DNA of 64,000 nt from contig NZ_CP044990.1 of the NCBI RefSeq assembly GCF_009017495.1, forward strand, positions 1,073,001-1,137,000. Direction: 5' to 3'. Below the pieces are notes generated by a model. The model searched no databases, was not told the DNA's origin, and saw only the letters and a list, made by a program, of their open reading frames with translations. The position numbers were made by a program, and so were the translations under genes. Positions 1 to 12,114 of the stretch are shown here, piece by piece (position 1 is the stretch's first letter; each line of letters starts with the position of its first letter). Origin of the DNA: Deinococcus sp. AJ005 (lineage in GTDB: Bacteria > Deinococcota > Deinococci > Deinococcales > Deinococcaceae).

Positions 1-540
1 CGGGCTGCCGAGATTATCGTGAATGCCAAAGTTCAGAAGCCCAGCGCCTGCAATGCTCTGGACACATTGTTGATTGATCGGGACGCTCTGGCTGCCTTGC
101 CCGACATCGCCCGCGCGTTGCTGGAAAACGGCGTGGAAGTGCGCGCCGATGCCGAGGCGTGGAGCGCGTTGCAGAACGCGGGGATCGCCGTGATGCCTGC
201 TACCGATACCGACTACGGCACCGAATTCCTGGCCTTGACCGTCAGCCTCAAAGTCGTATCTGGACTGGAGGAAGCGCTGGACTTCATTGCCACCCACGGC
301 AACCACACCGACGTGATTTTGACACGCGACGACGCGCAGGCCGAGCGTTTTATTCAGGACGTGGACAGTGCCGCCGTGATTGTCAACGCCAGCCCCCGTT
401 TCAATGACGGCGGGCAACTGGGATTGGGCGCGGAAGTCGCCATCAGCACGCAGAAGCTGCACGCGCGGGGGCCGATGGGCTTGAGGGAACTGACCACGAC
501 GAAATGGGTGGTGGTGGGGGAAGGGCAGGGCAGGAGCTAG
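1..540 (+). CDS. proA: Glutamate-5-semialdehyde dehydrogenase (gamma-glutamyl phosphate reductase), C-terminal part
   Basis: The frame is open from base 1 ([20 protein letters not shown]), so the gene starts before the window and only about 179 C-terminal residues are present. The [16 protein letters not shown] block is the ProA signature that contains the active-site cysteine. The tail [15 protein letters not shown] is the conserved ProA C terminus. The enzyme reduces L-glutamyl 5-phosphate with NADPH to the semialdehyde, the second step of proline synthesis in the cytoplasm. It is convergent with dxs, with a hairpin between them. The call is secure; the start cannot be seen. Confidence 0.95.
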   Translation, partial: RAAEIIVNAKVQKPSACNALDTLLIDRDALAALPDIARALLENGVEVRADAEAWSALQNAGIAVMPATDTDYGTEFLALTVSLKVVSGLEEALDFIATHGNHTDVILTRDDAQAERFIQDVDSAAVIVNASPRFNDGGQLGLGAEVAISTQKLHARGPMGLRELTTTKWVVVGEGQGRS

Positions 541-552
541 ATCAGAAGAAGA

Positions 553-583
553 GGGAAACAGTTTTAACTCTGCTTCCCCTTTT
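553..583. terminator. Hairpin between convergent proA and dxs
   Basis: GGGAAACAG (553-561) pairs with CTGCTTCCC (570-578) with one mismatch around a TTTTAACT loop, and a CTTTT tract follows. It lies between two convergent genes and could terminate both. This is a visual call only. Confidence 0.4.
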
Positions 584-594
584 CGTTGATCGCT

Positions 595-2504
<1,910 letters not shown>

Positions 2505-2505
<1 letters not shown>

Positions 2506-3182
2506 CAGCGGCCTCCCTTGAAATTGCGTCCCACCAGCAGTAAGCCTTCGGGGGTGCGGACCTCGCCCACATACGGCGTGAACCACAGTTGTTGCGTGGC
2601 TGGAAACAGGCCGCCCACCGTGTCACTGACCTGCCGGGTGACCACCCACACCTCGAACTTTCCGGCGGGCGTGTCCTGCTGCCGCTTTTCCTGCACTGTA
2701 TAGCTGTAATTCAGCGTGCCCTGCGCCTGCACCTTGCCGTCGTCCCCGCTGATGGCGATGTTGCTCACGCCCTGCCACGTCAGGCCCACCTTCCAGGCAC
2801 TTTCCGCCGGGTATTCCAGCCACGGCGGGTCCAGCCGCACGTTCACGCCGGGTTTTCTCAGTCCCAGCAACTTGACACCGTCTGCCGAGAAGGTCCGGTA
2901 CCACGTCTGGTCTGCGCCGCGCCCGGTCAGTTGCAGCGCCTGCACGGTCTGGTTGGCATAGATGCTCGGCCCCAGCGCCCGCAGCACGTAGGGCACGGCG
3001 GAAGTCGGCTCACCTTCGGGCAGGTAGGACCACGCCAGCCCGGCCTGACTGGGATAAAAGGACACCGTACTGACGGGCGTGCTGGTCTGCACCGTGGGGC
3101 CGGGGCCGCCTGTGCTGGGCGTGCAGGCGCTCAGGCCCAGCAGCAGGGCTGGAACAAGCGCGAGAAAGGGGGTGGGGCGCAT
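2505..3182 (-). CDS. Hypothetical lipoprotein, cotranscribed with dxs
   Basis: The protein starts [20 protein letters not shown], a lipoprotein signal peptide with a LSAC lipobox, so it should be anchored by a lipidated cysteine outside the cytoplasm. The start at 3182 puts this signal at the N terminus; the longer open frame adds an implausible leader. About 225 residues with a beta-rich look (repeated [18 protein letters not shown] strands) and no motif I recognise. Its stop overlaps the dxs start, yet nothing in the sequence ties it to isoprenoid synthesis. Function unknown. Confidence 0.75.
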
Positions 3183-3336
3183 ATTCCCCAGAGTAACGTG
3201 ACGCATTGACCGCATTCTGTCAGTTAAGAGCAAGTCACGCGTCCTGCTTTTGGGTGATGGAATGGGGGAATGGTGTCTAGGACGGTGGGGAAGGGGGATT
3301 TCTAAGGGTGGGTTTATGGATTTGAACGGATGAAGA

Positions 3337-4962
3337 CTAAATTTTGTTGCTTTTCTGCAAATTGCAGCGCCGACAGAGAAGCTGCAAATTATTCTCGGTA
3401 CTCGCGCCGCCCAGGCTATGGGGAATCACATGGTCATATTCCAGATAATTGTTATCTGCACACTGAACGCATTTTCCCTGATCCCGCTGCCACACGGCGA
3501 TTTTGATGTTCTGTGGAATGCTGCGGCTTGCCCGTTCAGTCTGCGGCATCAGTAAAAGCCGCTTATGTAGCCGAACTAAAGCGTCCAGAGTGGCACTTAA
3601 AATAAGAGGCTTAGAGACATGGTGGTAGGTGCCGCTGCCCTTCTTGACCGATAGCTCAAGATTCACGCCGTCTGAGCGTTCCTCAATCCGAAGAATCTTC
3701 CCATACTGGACGTTCCAGCCGCCTTCCCCTGCACCGCCGATAAAGTAAATCTGACGGTTGGTCACCACCGCACGTCCAACGATGTCGCGGCTGCGGGTGG
3801 CGGTGACATGCCGGAAAGTGGCAGGAACTTCCAAGTGGGCCACTTCGCCTGCGTCCAGAAGAACTGTCGTCTGAACTGCGGGTAGGTGGCCTTCACGGAT
3901 GCTGGTGGCGGCGCGCAAATCCACAAGTTCGCTTTGAAGGGGGGCCAGCAAGCCCGGCGGAATGCAGAGCAAACGCGCCAGATCCCTAAAATCAATTTCC
4001 TCCTGCGAGCTGATGATTCCGTCCGAATAGGCGAGGGTGAGTGTCCGCTCCATCAGGCGCAGAGCGTCGGTCCTCACAAAATCAAGGGCCGTTTTGGCAT
4101 CCAGTTCTTCTCGCAAAACGGTTTGCTGTAGGTCCTGCCATTCATGATGTTCCATGACGCCGTCCGCGCAGGCTGCCAGAAAGCGCGTGCGGAAACGCCC
4201 CAGCGCCTCCTGAGCCTTGTGGGCGCAATCGCGGCACAGGCCCTCGCTGTTCAGCTTGAGCGGCGCGAAGAGACTTCCCCGCTTGCCGCAGTTCTGGCAG
4301 GCGTGGGCATCAGCGGCGGGACGTGGCGGGGCCGATTGCAGGGGTTCCCAGGCAGCAAGCAGCGGCGTGAAAGATTTGTCGGGTGTCTGGCTTGCCGTGT
4401 GGTCAGGATGGGCGGATTGATCAGGCTGCAGAAGAGGCATTTCTTCCTGAGCCACAACCTCGCCACCCATCAACTCTAGCAATGCTTGCAAACCGCCGGA
4501 AAAGCCCTGGCCCACGCCCGTGACCCGCCACTTTCCCTGGTAGCGGTAGACCTCCAGCAGAATCAGCGCCCGCTCGCTCTGAAACATCTGCCCTTCCACA
4601 TTGAAATGCACACTGTCGCCACGCTCATCCATCAGGCTGGCCGTGCCACGCCGAAGGGCGGAAAACGGCTGCTCATCGGTGGTGGCCACGAAGACAAGGC
4701 GATGTATGCCAAGTGGCAACCGTGCTAGATCGACCTGAAACGAATGCTCTGAGGGGTTGAGTGTGATGGCCTGTTCAGGACTGGCTTTCTGGTTGTAAAA
4801 GATGAAATAGCGATCATCCGTCAGTTGCCGGGATTCGTTCAGGCCAAATACGCTGAGATCAGCGGTTTCCATGCCGGGCAAATGCGCCCGCAGGGTGAGC
4901 TGCGGCTGGGCAGTCAGTCCGTCGAGTGTGAGCCTTTGCCCGCGCTGAAGCTGCTGGATCAT
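3337..4962 (-). CDS. TerD-like / zinc ribbon / TerB-like / GRAM-like / HNH nuclease fusion protein
   Basis: A 541-residue multidomain protein. Residues about 1-165 resemble TerD tellurite/stress proteins (DLSVFGLN, then DDRYFIFYNQ, then the GQGFSGGLQAL end). A zinc ribbon follows (C222, C225, C243, C246). Residues 258-345 form a helical TerB-like segment (ADGVMEHHEWQ, then SDGIISSQEEIDF). Residues about 365-470 look like a GRAM/bacterial PH beta domain. Residues 485-541 are an HNH nuclease with C498/C501, D510-H511, N525 and C530/C533. Ter proteins are linked to membrane stress and phage resistance, and HNH domains cut DNA. Joining them in one chain suggests a damage- or invader-sensing nuclease. 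That role is inference; the domain reading is by eye and is surest for TerD and HNH. Confidence 0.8.
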   Translation of the reverse strand: MIQQLQRGQRLTLDGLTAQPQLTLRAHLPGMETADLSVFGLNESRQLTDDRYFIFYNQKASPEQAITLNPSEHSFQVDLARLPLGIHRLVFVATTDEQPFSALRRGTASLMDERGDSVHFNVEGQMFQSERALILLEVYRYQGKWRVTGVGQGFSGGLQALLELMGGEVVAQEEMPLLQPDQSAHPDHTASQTPDKSFTPLLAAWEPLQSAPPRPAADAHACQNCGKRGSLFAPLKLNSEGLCRDCAHKAQEALGRFRTRFLAACADGVMEHHEWQDLQQTVLREELDAKTALDFVRTDALRLMERTLTLAYSDGIISSQEEIDFRDLARLLCIPPGLLAPLQSELVDLRAATSIREGHLPAVQTTVLLDAGEVAHLEVPATFRHVTATRSRDIVGRAVVTNRQIYFIGGAGEGGWNVQYGKILRIEERSDGVNLELSVKKGSGTYHHVSKPLILSATLDALVRLHKRLLLMPQTERASRSIPQNIKIAVWQRDQGKCVQCADNNYLEYDHVIPHSLGGASTENNLQLLCRRCNLQKSNKI

Positions 4963-5012
4963 CTGTGGACTTTAGCGTGAAGGTTGACCGAGACGCCAAA
5001 TTCTCAGAATGA

Positions 5013-5046
5013 GGGGCCGCAGGCTTCAAGCCCCGGCCCCTTTTTT
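5013..5046. terminator. GC-rich hairpin downstream of lipA
   Basis: GGGGCCG (5013-5019) pairs with CGGCCCC (5034-5040), and the interior can extend the stem. A run of six T follows on the plus strand. For lipA, which runs on the minus strand, the hairpin has an A-run before it rather than a U-run after it, so direction is uncertain. Confidence 0.45.
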
Positions 5047-5056
5047 CCTGCTCCGC

Positions 5057-6061
5057 TCAGATCAGGCTGAGCTGATCCCCATCGGCAATATGGGTGAGGT
5101 GTTCGGGCAATCCGCGCGGGTGGTCCATCACAATCTGCTCGGCCTTGTACGACGAGCGGACCAGCGGCCCCGACACGATTTCCAGGAAGCCCAGTTTCAT
5201 GCCTTCCTCGCGGATCTCATTGAATTCGGCGGGAGTCACGTAACGCTCCACGGCCAGATGGTGCATGGTGGGGCGCAGGTACTGCCCGAAGGTCAGCACG
5301 TCCACGCCCGCCGCGCGGCAGTCGATCATGGTCTGCATAATTTCCTCGCGGGTTTCGCCCAGGCCCAGCATCACGGATGTTTTGGTGATCACGTCCGGGC
5401 GGGCGCGTTTGGCATGGGCCAGCACGGCGAGGGTCTGGTCATAGTCGGCGCGGATGTCACGGACCGGGTGGGTCAGGCGGCGCACCGTTTCGATGTTCTG
5501 GGCATAGGTGTCCACGCCACTGTCAAGCACCAGATCGACGCAGTGGGTGTTGCCGCTGAAATCGGGGGTCAGGGCTTCCACACGGGTTTCGGGATTCAAC
5601 TTTTTAATGGCCGCCACCGTCTTGGCAAAGTGGTACGCGCCGCCATCCGGCAGGTCGTCACGGTCTACCGAGGTCAGCACGACGTACTTCAGGCCCATCA
5701 GCGCCACGCTCTCTGCCACACCCTGCGGCTCGTCTAGGTCCAGCTTACCCATCGGGTTGCCAGTATCCACGGCGCAGAAGCGGCAGCCGCGCGTGCAGAT
5801 ATGCCCCATCAGCATGAAGGTGGCGGTGCCGCGTGACCAGCACTCGCCGATGTTGGGGCACATGGCTTCCTCGCAGACCGTGTGCAGGCGGTGTTCCTTG
5901 ACGATCTTGCGGACCTCGCCGAACACCTGTCCGGTGGGGATGGTGACCTTCAGCCAGTCAGGCTTCTTCTCGCGCACGGGCACGCTGTCTTTGCGGTAGA
6001 TGCCATTCTTAATGAACTTGGGTTCTTTATGGTCAGTCTGTTTCTGTTCGGTCTGCGTCAT
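5057..6061 (-). CDS. lipA: Lipoyl synthase
   Basis: The 334-residue radical-SAM enzyme inserts two sulfurs into octanoyl groups on lipoyl domains. Both iron-sulfur cysteine sets are visible: [12 protein letters not shown] for the auxiliary cluster and CTRGCRFC for the SAM cluster. The C-terminal [10 protein letters not shown] contains the conserved RSSY serine. The start at 6061 (MTQTEQKQ) was chosen because it begins two bases after the lipB stop (TGACATG); the longer frame would run deep into lipB. Together lipB and lipA complete endogenous lipoate synthesis for pyruvate and oxoglutarate dehydrogenases. Confidence 0.96.
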   Translation of the reverse strand: MTQTEQKQTDHKEPKFIKNGIYRKDSVPVREKKPDWLKVTIPTGQVFGEVRKIVKEHRLHTVCEEAMCPNIGECWSRGTATFMLMGHICTRGCRFCAVDTGNPMGKLDLDEPQGVAESVALMGLKYVVLTSVDRDDLPDGGAYHFAKTVAAIKKLNPETRVEALTPDFSGNTHCVDLVLDSGVDTYAQNIETVRRLTHPVRDIRADYDQTLAVLAHAKRARPDVITKTSVMLGLGETREEIMQTMIDCRAAGVDVLTFGQYLRPTMHHLAVERYVTPAEFNEIREEGMKLGFLEIVSGPLVRSSYKAEQIVMDHPRGLPEHLTHIADGDQLSLI

Positions 6062-6062
6062 G

Positions 6063-6779
<717 letters not shown>

Positions 6780-6931
6780 ACCCAGAATTGTACGCCCGGC
6801 CTTTCCACATTCACCGTGTCCTGCGCCAAATTACGCCCCGGATTGACCACGCCCCCTGGTGAATCTGCGCCCTCAGGCTGGTTATGTCGCGTTCTGGAGT
6901 GTCCGGCCTGTCAGGACGTAATATCCAGGTC

Positions 6932-7456
6932 ATGCCCGAACTCGTCTCTCCTTCCAGCCATTACCAGCAAAGTTTCATTCAAGCCGTGCGTGAGGCACAG
7001 GCCGCAGGGAGTGGTCTGGGCGACACCCTGAACTGGGACGTTACGCAAATGGAAGCCGACTTCGAGAGCGTGCTTGCCGATCTGCGCCGCTACGAGCCGG
7101 GCCACGAACTGCCGGAAGGCTTCGTGCACTCCGAACACCTCTGGCTGGTGGAGGGCGACGTTTACCTGGGCCGCGCCAGCCTGCGCCACACCCTCACCCC
7201 ACGCCTGCGCGAATTTGGCGGCCATATCGGCTACGAAATCCGCCCCTCGGTGCGGCGGCAGGGCCACGGCAGCACCATCCTGCGCCTGACGCTGGAGCGG
7301 GCGCGTGGGCTGGGCCTGGACCGCGTTTTGATCACCTGTGACACCGATAATCTCGGCTCACGTGGGGTGATCGAGGGCAATGGCGGCGTGCTGGAGGGGG
7401 AATTCGTGCTGGCATCCCATCCAAAGCCGATACGCCGCTACTGGATTACGCTCTAG
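6932..7456 (+). CDS. GNAT-family N-acetyltransferase
   Basis: The start at 6932 (MPELVSPSSHYQQSF) gives 174 residues. GYEIRPSVRRQGHGSTIL is the GNAT acetyl-CoA loop (R-x-x-G-x-G/A type), followed by LGLDRVLITCDTDNLGSRGVIEGNGG, the usual second half of this subfamily, in which an asparagine precedes the last helix. The substrate cannot be read from sequence. The 3' end overlaps the convergent neighbour by four bases (7453-7456). Confidence 0.88.
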   Translation: MPELVSPSSHYQQSFIQAVREAQAAGSGLGDTLNWDVTQMEADFESVLADLRRYEPGHELPEGFVHSEHLWLVEGDVYLGRASLRHTLTPRLREFGGHIGYEIRPSVRRQGHGSTILRLTLERARGLGLDRVLITCDTDNLGSRGVIEGNGGVLEGEFVLASHPKPIRRYWITL

Positions 7457-8265
7457 GAAGGCTCCGTCTGTTCTTTCGGCACGTCTTTCTGCAACTCGTC
7501 AGCCCTGTCCTGCATGTCGTGGGCCAGCCGGTTCAGGGCCTGCGCCTGTTCCTCCTCGGACGCGCCGGTCCTGCCCATGTTCTCTGCCACGGCCCCGCCG
7601 ATCTGGGTCAGGGCCTCCACCTGTTCGGGCGCAGCGTCGTCCAGTTCGCCGATGCGCTCGACGATGTCCGCGCCTGCCTCGGCCAGAGCAGTGGCCTCGT
7701 GGGCGGCGCTGAAGCGCTGAATCTCGTCGATGCGGCGCTGGTGTTCGTTCAGCACCTCCTCAAGCTGTCCGGCCTGTTCCAGCGTCTGCGCCTGCGCCCG
7801 CGCCGCGTCCATAATGGCGCTCAGCGCCCCCAACTGCTCGCCCACCCGCCGCTGGATCAGCCTGAGCCTGGATACGTTCAGCTCGTCCACCGGGGTCCGC
7901 GCCACGTCTTCCAGGGCCAGACTCATCAACTGTTCCAGGGCCTGCGCCGCCGTGATCTGTTCCTGGCTGCTCTGTACGATGTCCAGCAGCGCCTGGGTCT
8001 GCCCGCCGCGCTCGTGGGGGGTGGCCCCCAGCGGCAGCGTGCGAATCTGCTCGGTGGTCAGGTGGATGACCTCGCGCAGCGCGTCGGTTGCTGCCAGCCC
8101 CTGCTGCCCGGTGCGGATGATGTCTTCCAGGGTGCTGCTCTGCGCCCAGCCTGCCGCGCCGACATGTTCGCGGGCGCGCACTTCCGAGACCCGGCGGCGC
8201 TGGCTGTGGGTGGCGTGCTGGGCGTCAGCCAGCAAGCCGTCGCGCTTTTCCTGGCCTGTATTCAT
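7453..8265 (-). CDS. Hypothetical protein, predicted largely helical
   Basis: About 270 residues rich in Ala, Glu, Gln and Leu, with heptad-like spacing over most of the length (ARAQAQTLEQAGQLEEVLNE, then ALNRLAHDMQDRADELQKD). It probably forms long alpha-helices or a coiled coil. There is no signal peptide, membrane segment or known catalytic motif. It is convergent with the acetyltransferase. I do not recognise the family. Confidence 0.7.
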   Translation of the reverse strand: MNTGQEKRDGLLADAQHATHSQRRRVSEVRAREHVGAAGWAQSSTLEDIIRTGQQGLAATDALREVIHLTTEQIRTLPLGATPHERGGQTQALLDIVQSSQEQITAAQALEQLMSLALEDVARTPVDELNVSRLRLIQRRVGEQLGALSAIMDAARAQAQTLEQAGQLEEVLNEHQRRIDEIQRFSAAHEATALAEAGADIVERIGELDDAAPEQVEALTQIGGAVAENMGRTGASEEEQAQALNRLAHDMQDRADELQKDVPKEQTEPS

Positions 8266-8384
8266 GGCTGGACCGGTCCCGGACGCGCCGGGGTGTCGTG
8301 AAAACAGGGCTTAAAAGGTGCAATGTGGCTCACACTCCGCATCCTCGCCTGTTTCGGCCCCAGCGAAGGTGAGCCGCACACCGC

Positions 8385-8414
8385 TTGCCGACCCCGGCTG
8401 GCGTCGCGTATACT
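8385..8414 (+). promoter_or_regulatory. Probable sigma-70-type promoter of rplS
   Basis: TTGCCG at 8385-8390 and TATACT at 8409-8414 are separated by 18 bases. Transcription would start about 8421, leaving an untranslated leader of about 120 bases before rplS. Confidence 0.6.
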
Positions 8415-8544
8415 CCCAAGGCCCGGCCCGGCTGTCAGCGTGCAGCCGCGCCCGCATCTGGTGAAAGAACGTCTCTGCCAGTCCCCTTTTTTCCTGACAA
8501 GAGGGCTGGACAGTGGGGCGGTCCGCTGACCAAAGGAGCCAAGC

Positions 8545-9054
8545 ATGAGCAACATCAAAGTGAACCGTGGCGCGATCCTGCGCGCCGTCGAACAGCCGCA
8601 CATCAAGACCGACCACCCCGAGTTCCGCCCCGGCGATACCGTGCGCGTGGAAACCAAAGTGGTGGAAGGCAACCGCACCCGCAACCAGGCGTTTGAAGGC
8701 GTGGTCATCGCCTTGAACGGCTCGGGCAGCCGCAAGAGCTTCACCGTCCGCAAGATCTCGTTCGGTGAGGGCGTGGAGCGCGTGTTCCCCTTCAGCAGCC
8801 CGCTGCTGGCCAAGGTCACCGTGCTGGAGCGCGGCAAGGTCCGCCGCGCCAAGCTGTACTACCTGCGCGATCTGCGTGGCAAGGCCGCCCGTATCAAGAG
8901 CGACCGCAGCCGCGTGATGAAGGACGCCGAGGTCAGCAAGGCCGCCAGGGCCAGCAAGCAGGCTGCCGATCAGGCCGCCGCCTCCCAGGCTGCCGAAGCT
9001 GCTGCTGCGCCCGCCGCGCAGACCGAAGCCGCCCCCGAAACCCAGGGCGAATAA
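8545..9054 (+). CDS. rplS: 50S ribosomal protein L19
   Basis: A 169-residue L19 located at the 30S-50S interface. The core [20 protein letters not shown] and FEGVVIA through [20 protein letters not shown] is typical. About 45 extra C-terminal residues rich in Ala, Gln and Glu follow, a tail longer than the usual ~115-residue bacterial protein. The start ATG at 8545 follows AAAGGAGCC. It is transcribed alone, with a promoter at 8385-8414 and a terminator at 9075-9105. Confidence 0.97.
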   Translation: MSNIKVNRGAILRAVEQPHIKTDHPEFRPGDTVRVETKVVEGNRTRNQAFEGVVIALNGSGSRKSFTVRKISFGEGVERVFPFSSPLLAKVTVLERGKVRRAKLYYLRDLRGKAARIKSDRSRVMKDAEVSKAARASKQAADQAAASQAAEAAAAPAAQTEAAPETQGE

Positions 9055-9074
9055 ACCCCGGAATTCAGGATAAG

Positions 9075-9105
9075 CCGCCCGCCCTTTGTGGTGGGCGGTT
9101 TTTTT
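9075..9105 (+). terminator. Rho-independent terminator of rplS
   Basis: CCGCCCGCC (9075-9083) pairs with GGTGGGCGG (9090-9098) over nine base pairs with one G-T, loop CTTTGT, then seven T (9099-9105). It is the clearest intrinsic terminator in the window. Confidence 0.9.
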
Positions 9106-9182
9106 GTGGCTTGGCGTTCAGGTCCGCGTGTACCGGCCCTGACCCTCACTCCTTTTACAGGGGCAAGGAGGGCTGCGCGGCT

Positions 9183-11273
9183 CTACCTGGGAATCAAGTC
9201 GCCCACATCCACCTGCGGCAGGGACGGTCCCAGCGTGACGAACCGCTCGGCGCGGGGTTCGTTCGTCTCGCCGTAGATGCCGTTGCTGTCGCGGTCCCGG
9301 CCCCCGACGACGCTGAAATTGCCGTCTCCCAGATAGGCGCTGAAGTTGCCCAGGGCGTCCATGGGGGGCTGAAAGACCAGCCCGCGCGAATCCTGAAGGC
9401 GCAGGCCCAGCGTGTCGCTGATGGCGGGCGCACCCAGCGCGGCGGCGGCGTTGATCATGCCGGAGCCGAACAGCGGATCGTGCCCGGTTGCGCCCAGATC
9501 GGTGGCGGTGGCGTTCAGGCGGGTCAGGGTGGAGGCGGCGTCGTTCGTCACGCCCTTGCTCAGCAGCAGTGCGGCCAGTGCCGCGACTTGCGGGGCGGCC
9601 TGACTGGTCCCGGCCTCGGCCTCGTACTCGGGCTGCCCTTTGGCGTAATCCCAACCCGTGGACAGGACCAGATCCTGAAAAGGCTGGCCGTTGAAGACGC
9701 CGCCGTTGAAGGTGCCGGGGTCCAGGCTGGGATCGGTGCCGCCCGGCGCGCTGAGTTGCACGGCGGCGTAGGCGCTGCTGTAGACCGCGTGTTTGGGTGC
9801 GCTGCCGCCCGAGAGGGTTACGCTGCCCACCGCCACCGCCGCCGGGCAGGCCGCTGGATAATACGGTGTGGTGTTATACCCGTTGCCCGCCGCCGCGATC
9901 ACCAGCGATCCGGCGTCGCGGGCGTCCTGGACGGCCTCGCACATGGGGCGGGCGGTGTCGGCGCTGACCTGTGCCCCCAGGCTCAGGTTGATCACGGCGG
10001 CCCGCTGTGGATTGGTTAGTGTTTTTCCGGCCAGCGTGATTGGCAGGCCAGCGGCGTAGCGCACGGCCAGGGCCACGTCGGCAATGGCGGCGTCGCCCGC
10101 CACGTCGATCACCCGCAGAGGCAGCACCTTCACATTGGCCCGCCGCACTGCGCCCACCACGCCGGTCAGGCTGCACCCCACGCAGGACGGCGTGTTCTGG
10201 CCCCAGCGGGCCGCGATGATTCCGGTCACATGGGTGCCGTGGCTGCCCGTGCTGCGGGTCCGGTCCCCCGGATCGGTGGGATCGTTGTCTGTGCCGTCGC
10301 CGTCACCATTGTTGGGATCGGTCAGCAGGTCCAGCGCGCCCTCGCCCGGTTTCCAGAGGGTACCTTCCAGATCGGGGTGGTCATAACGCACGCCGCTGTC
10401 CAGCACGGCCACCGTCACGGGCCGCGAGTACGCGCCGCCCTCCATGTCGCGCCACACGGCGGGATAGCCCAGCAGCCGGAAAGGCCATTGTAGCGCGGCG
10501 TACTGGTCCGTGGGTTCCAGCGGCTGCGCCAGCGGGGGCTGAGGAAGAGTCTGAGCGTGCAACAGGGCGTTGGGAACGGCGTATTCCACCCGTGGATCGG
10601 CCCGCAGGAGTCGCAGGGCTACTTCCACATCCTCCACCTGCAACGCGGCGGTGTCCGTGGACAGCGGGCGGCTAGAGGTCACGCTCAGGGCGGCGGCCCG
10701 CAGGGTTTGCCCGGCGCGCTCGCTGACGCTGCCTGATCCTCTGACGCTTGCTGCCCCGTCCACATCCCGGTATTTGACGATGATGCCGCGCGCCTGCCCT
10801 GCCCCCGACTGAGGGGCTGTGGGTCCAGTGACTGTTCGCAGGTCCTGCCCCTGCGCCGCAGTTTCCTCGCTCAGGCGGCCTTTCAGGACGTACTGATCGG
10901 CCTTGACGTTCCAGGTGGCGGTGCCGCGCTGCGCCTCGCCGTCACCGATCTTCCACTCGATCCTGATCTGGCCCGTCAGTGCCGCCTGATCCGCCGCCAG
11001 CGGTGTGGCCACGCCCCGGTCTGCGCTGACCTGAACCTTCACGTTTCCCTGCCCGGAGGTGGGTGAGACCTGAAGCCAAGCGGGTTTGCCCGTCACGGTC
11101 CAGGTGCCGCTGAACGGCTGCGTGGCCTGCGCGTCCCGCTGTATGCCCAGATTCAGTGACTGGTCTGTCAGGGGCAGCGGCGCGGAGGGAGTGCAGGCCG
11201 CCAGCATGCAAGTCAGGACCAGCCCCAGCAGCAGGGAAGAGGGCGACAGGGTGGGCTGGGAGAGACGGGCCAT
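9183..11273 (-). CDS. Subtilisin-like (S8) serine protease lipoprotein
   Basis: The 696-residue protein begins MARLSQPTLSPSS and carries a lipobox ending LAAC at Cys27, so it is probably exported and lipid-anchored. The S8 catalytic triad is complete: VAVLDSGV (Asp292), GSHGTHVTG (His345) and GTSQAAPQVAALAALL (Ser557), with AAAGNGYNT supplying the oxyanion Asn region. The roughly 200 residues before the protease domain include repeat-like beta segments. The start at 11273 was chosen because it places the signal peptide first; the longer frame adds 41 unlikely residues. Likely an extracellular peptidase for nutrition or envelope turnover. Confidence 0.92.
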   Translation of the reverse strand: MARLSQPTLSPSSLLLGLVLTCMLAACTPSAPLPLTDQSLNLGIQRDAQATQPFSGTWTVTGKPAWLQVSPTSGQGNVKVQVSADRGVATPLAADQAALTGQIRIEWKIGDGEAQRGTATWNVKADQYVLKGRLSEETAAQGQDLRTVTGPTAPQSGAGQARGIIVKYRDVDGAASVRGSGSVSERAGQTLRAAALSVTSSRPLSTDTAALQVEDVEVALRLLRADPRVEYAVPNALLHAQTLPQPPLAQPLEPTDQYAALQWPFRLLGYPAVWRDMEGGAYSRPVTVAVLDSGVRYDHPDLEGTLWKPGEGALDLLTDPNNGDGDGTDNDPTDPGDRTRSTGSHGTHVTGIIAARWGQNTPSCVGCSLTGVVGAVRRANVKVLPLRVIDVAGDAAIADVALAVRYAAGLPITLAGKTLTNPQRAAVINLSLGAQVSADTARPMCEAVQDARDAGSLVIAAAGNGYNTTPYYPAACPAAVAVGSVTLSGGSAPKHAVYSSAYAAVQLSAPGGTDPSLDPGTFNGGVFNGQPFQDLVLSTGWDYAKGQPEYEAEAGTSQAAPQVAALAALLLSKGVTNDAASTLTRLNATATDLGATGHDPLFGSGMINAAAALGAPAISDTLGLRLQDSRGLVFQPPMDALGNFSAYLGDGNFSVVGGRDRDSNGIYGETNEPRAERFVTLGPSLPQVDVGDLIPR

Positions 11274-11410
11274 CGTTGCCCAGCATGCCGTATCGCGGTG
11301 GGGCCTGTGTGAACGGGCGCGGTCCGTAGCGGGGGAGGGAGGCGGGGGGAGGCCGCACAGGTCCGGCGGGGGTCTGGCAAAATCCCCCTCCAGCACAGCA
11401 CAATGGGCGG

Positions 11411-11959
<549 letters not shown>

Positions 11960-11978
11960 AGTCCTGGGCAACCCTCTT

Positions 11979-12114
11979 ATACGGATTCCGTCTGTTTCGT
12001 TAACAAACTGGGAAAGCGCCAGTTTGCCAACTCCACGCCCGGAACCCGCTTTGGTCCTTCTCGCATCCGCTCGGATTTCCATCGTTCTGCAAACGATTCA
12101 ATCGGAGTCCGTAT
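11979..12114. repeat. 136-bp imperfect palindromic intergenic element
   Basis: A 23-base left arm beginning ATACGGATTCCGTCTG (11979) is an imperfect inverted copy of the right arm ending ATCGGAGTCCGTAT (12114). Inside, AAACTGG and CCAGTTT form a perfect 7-bp hairpin. It lies between convergent genes. The shape is that of a small dispersed non-coding repeat, although no second full copy is in this window; a short piece of the arm (CCGTCTGTTTC) recurs in reverse near 14308. Confidence 0.6.

Noticed and set aside
8262..8852. 196-codon minus-strand frame over rplS
   Set aside because: It covers the rplS promoter and gene; low-complexity Arg/Ser/Thr reading with no similarity to any family.
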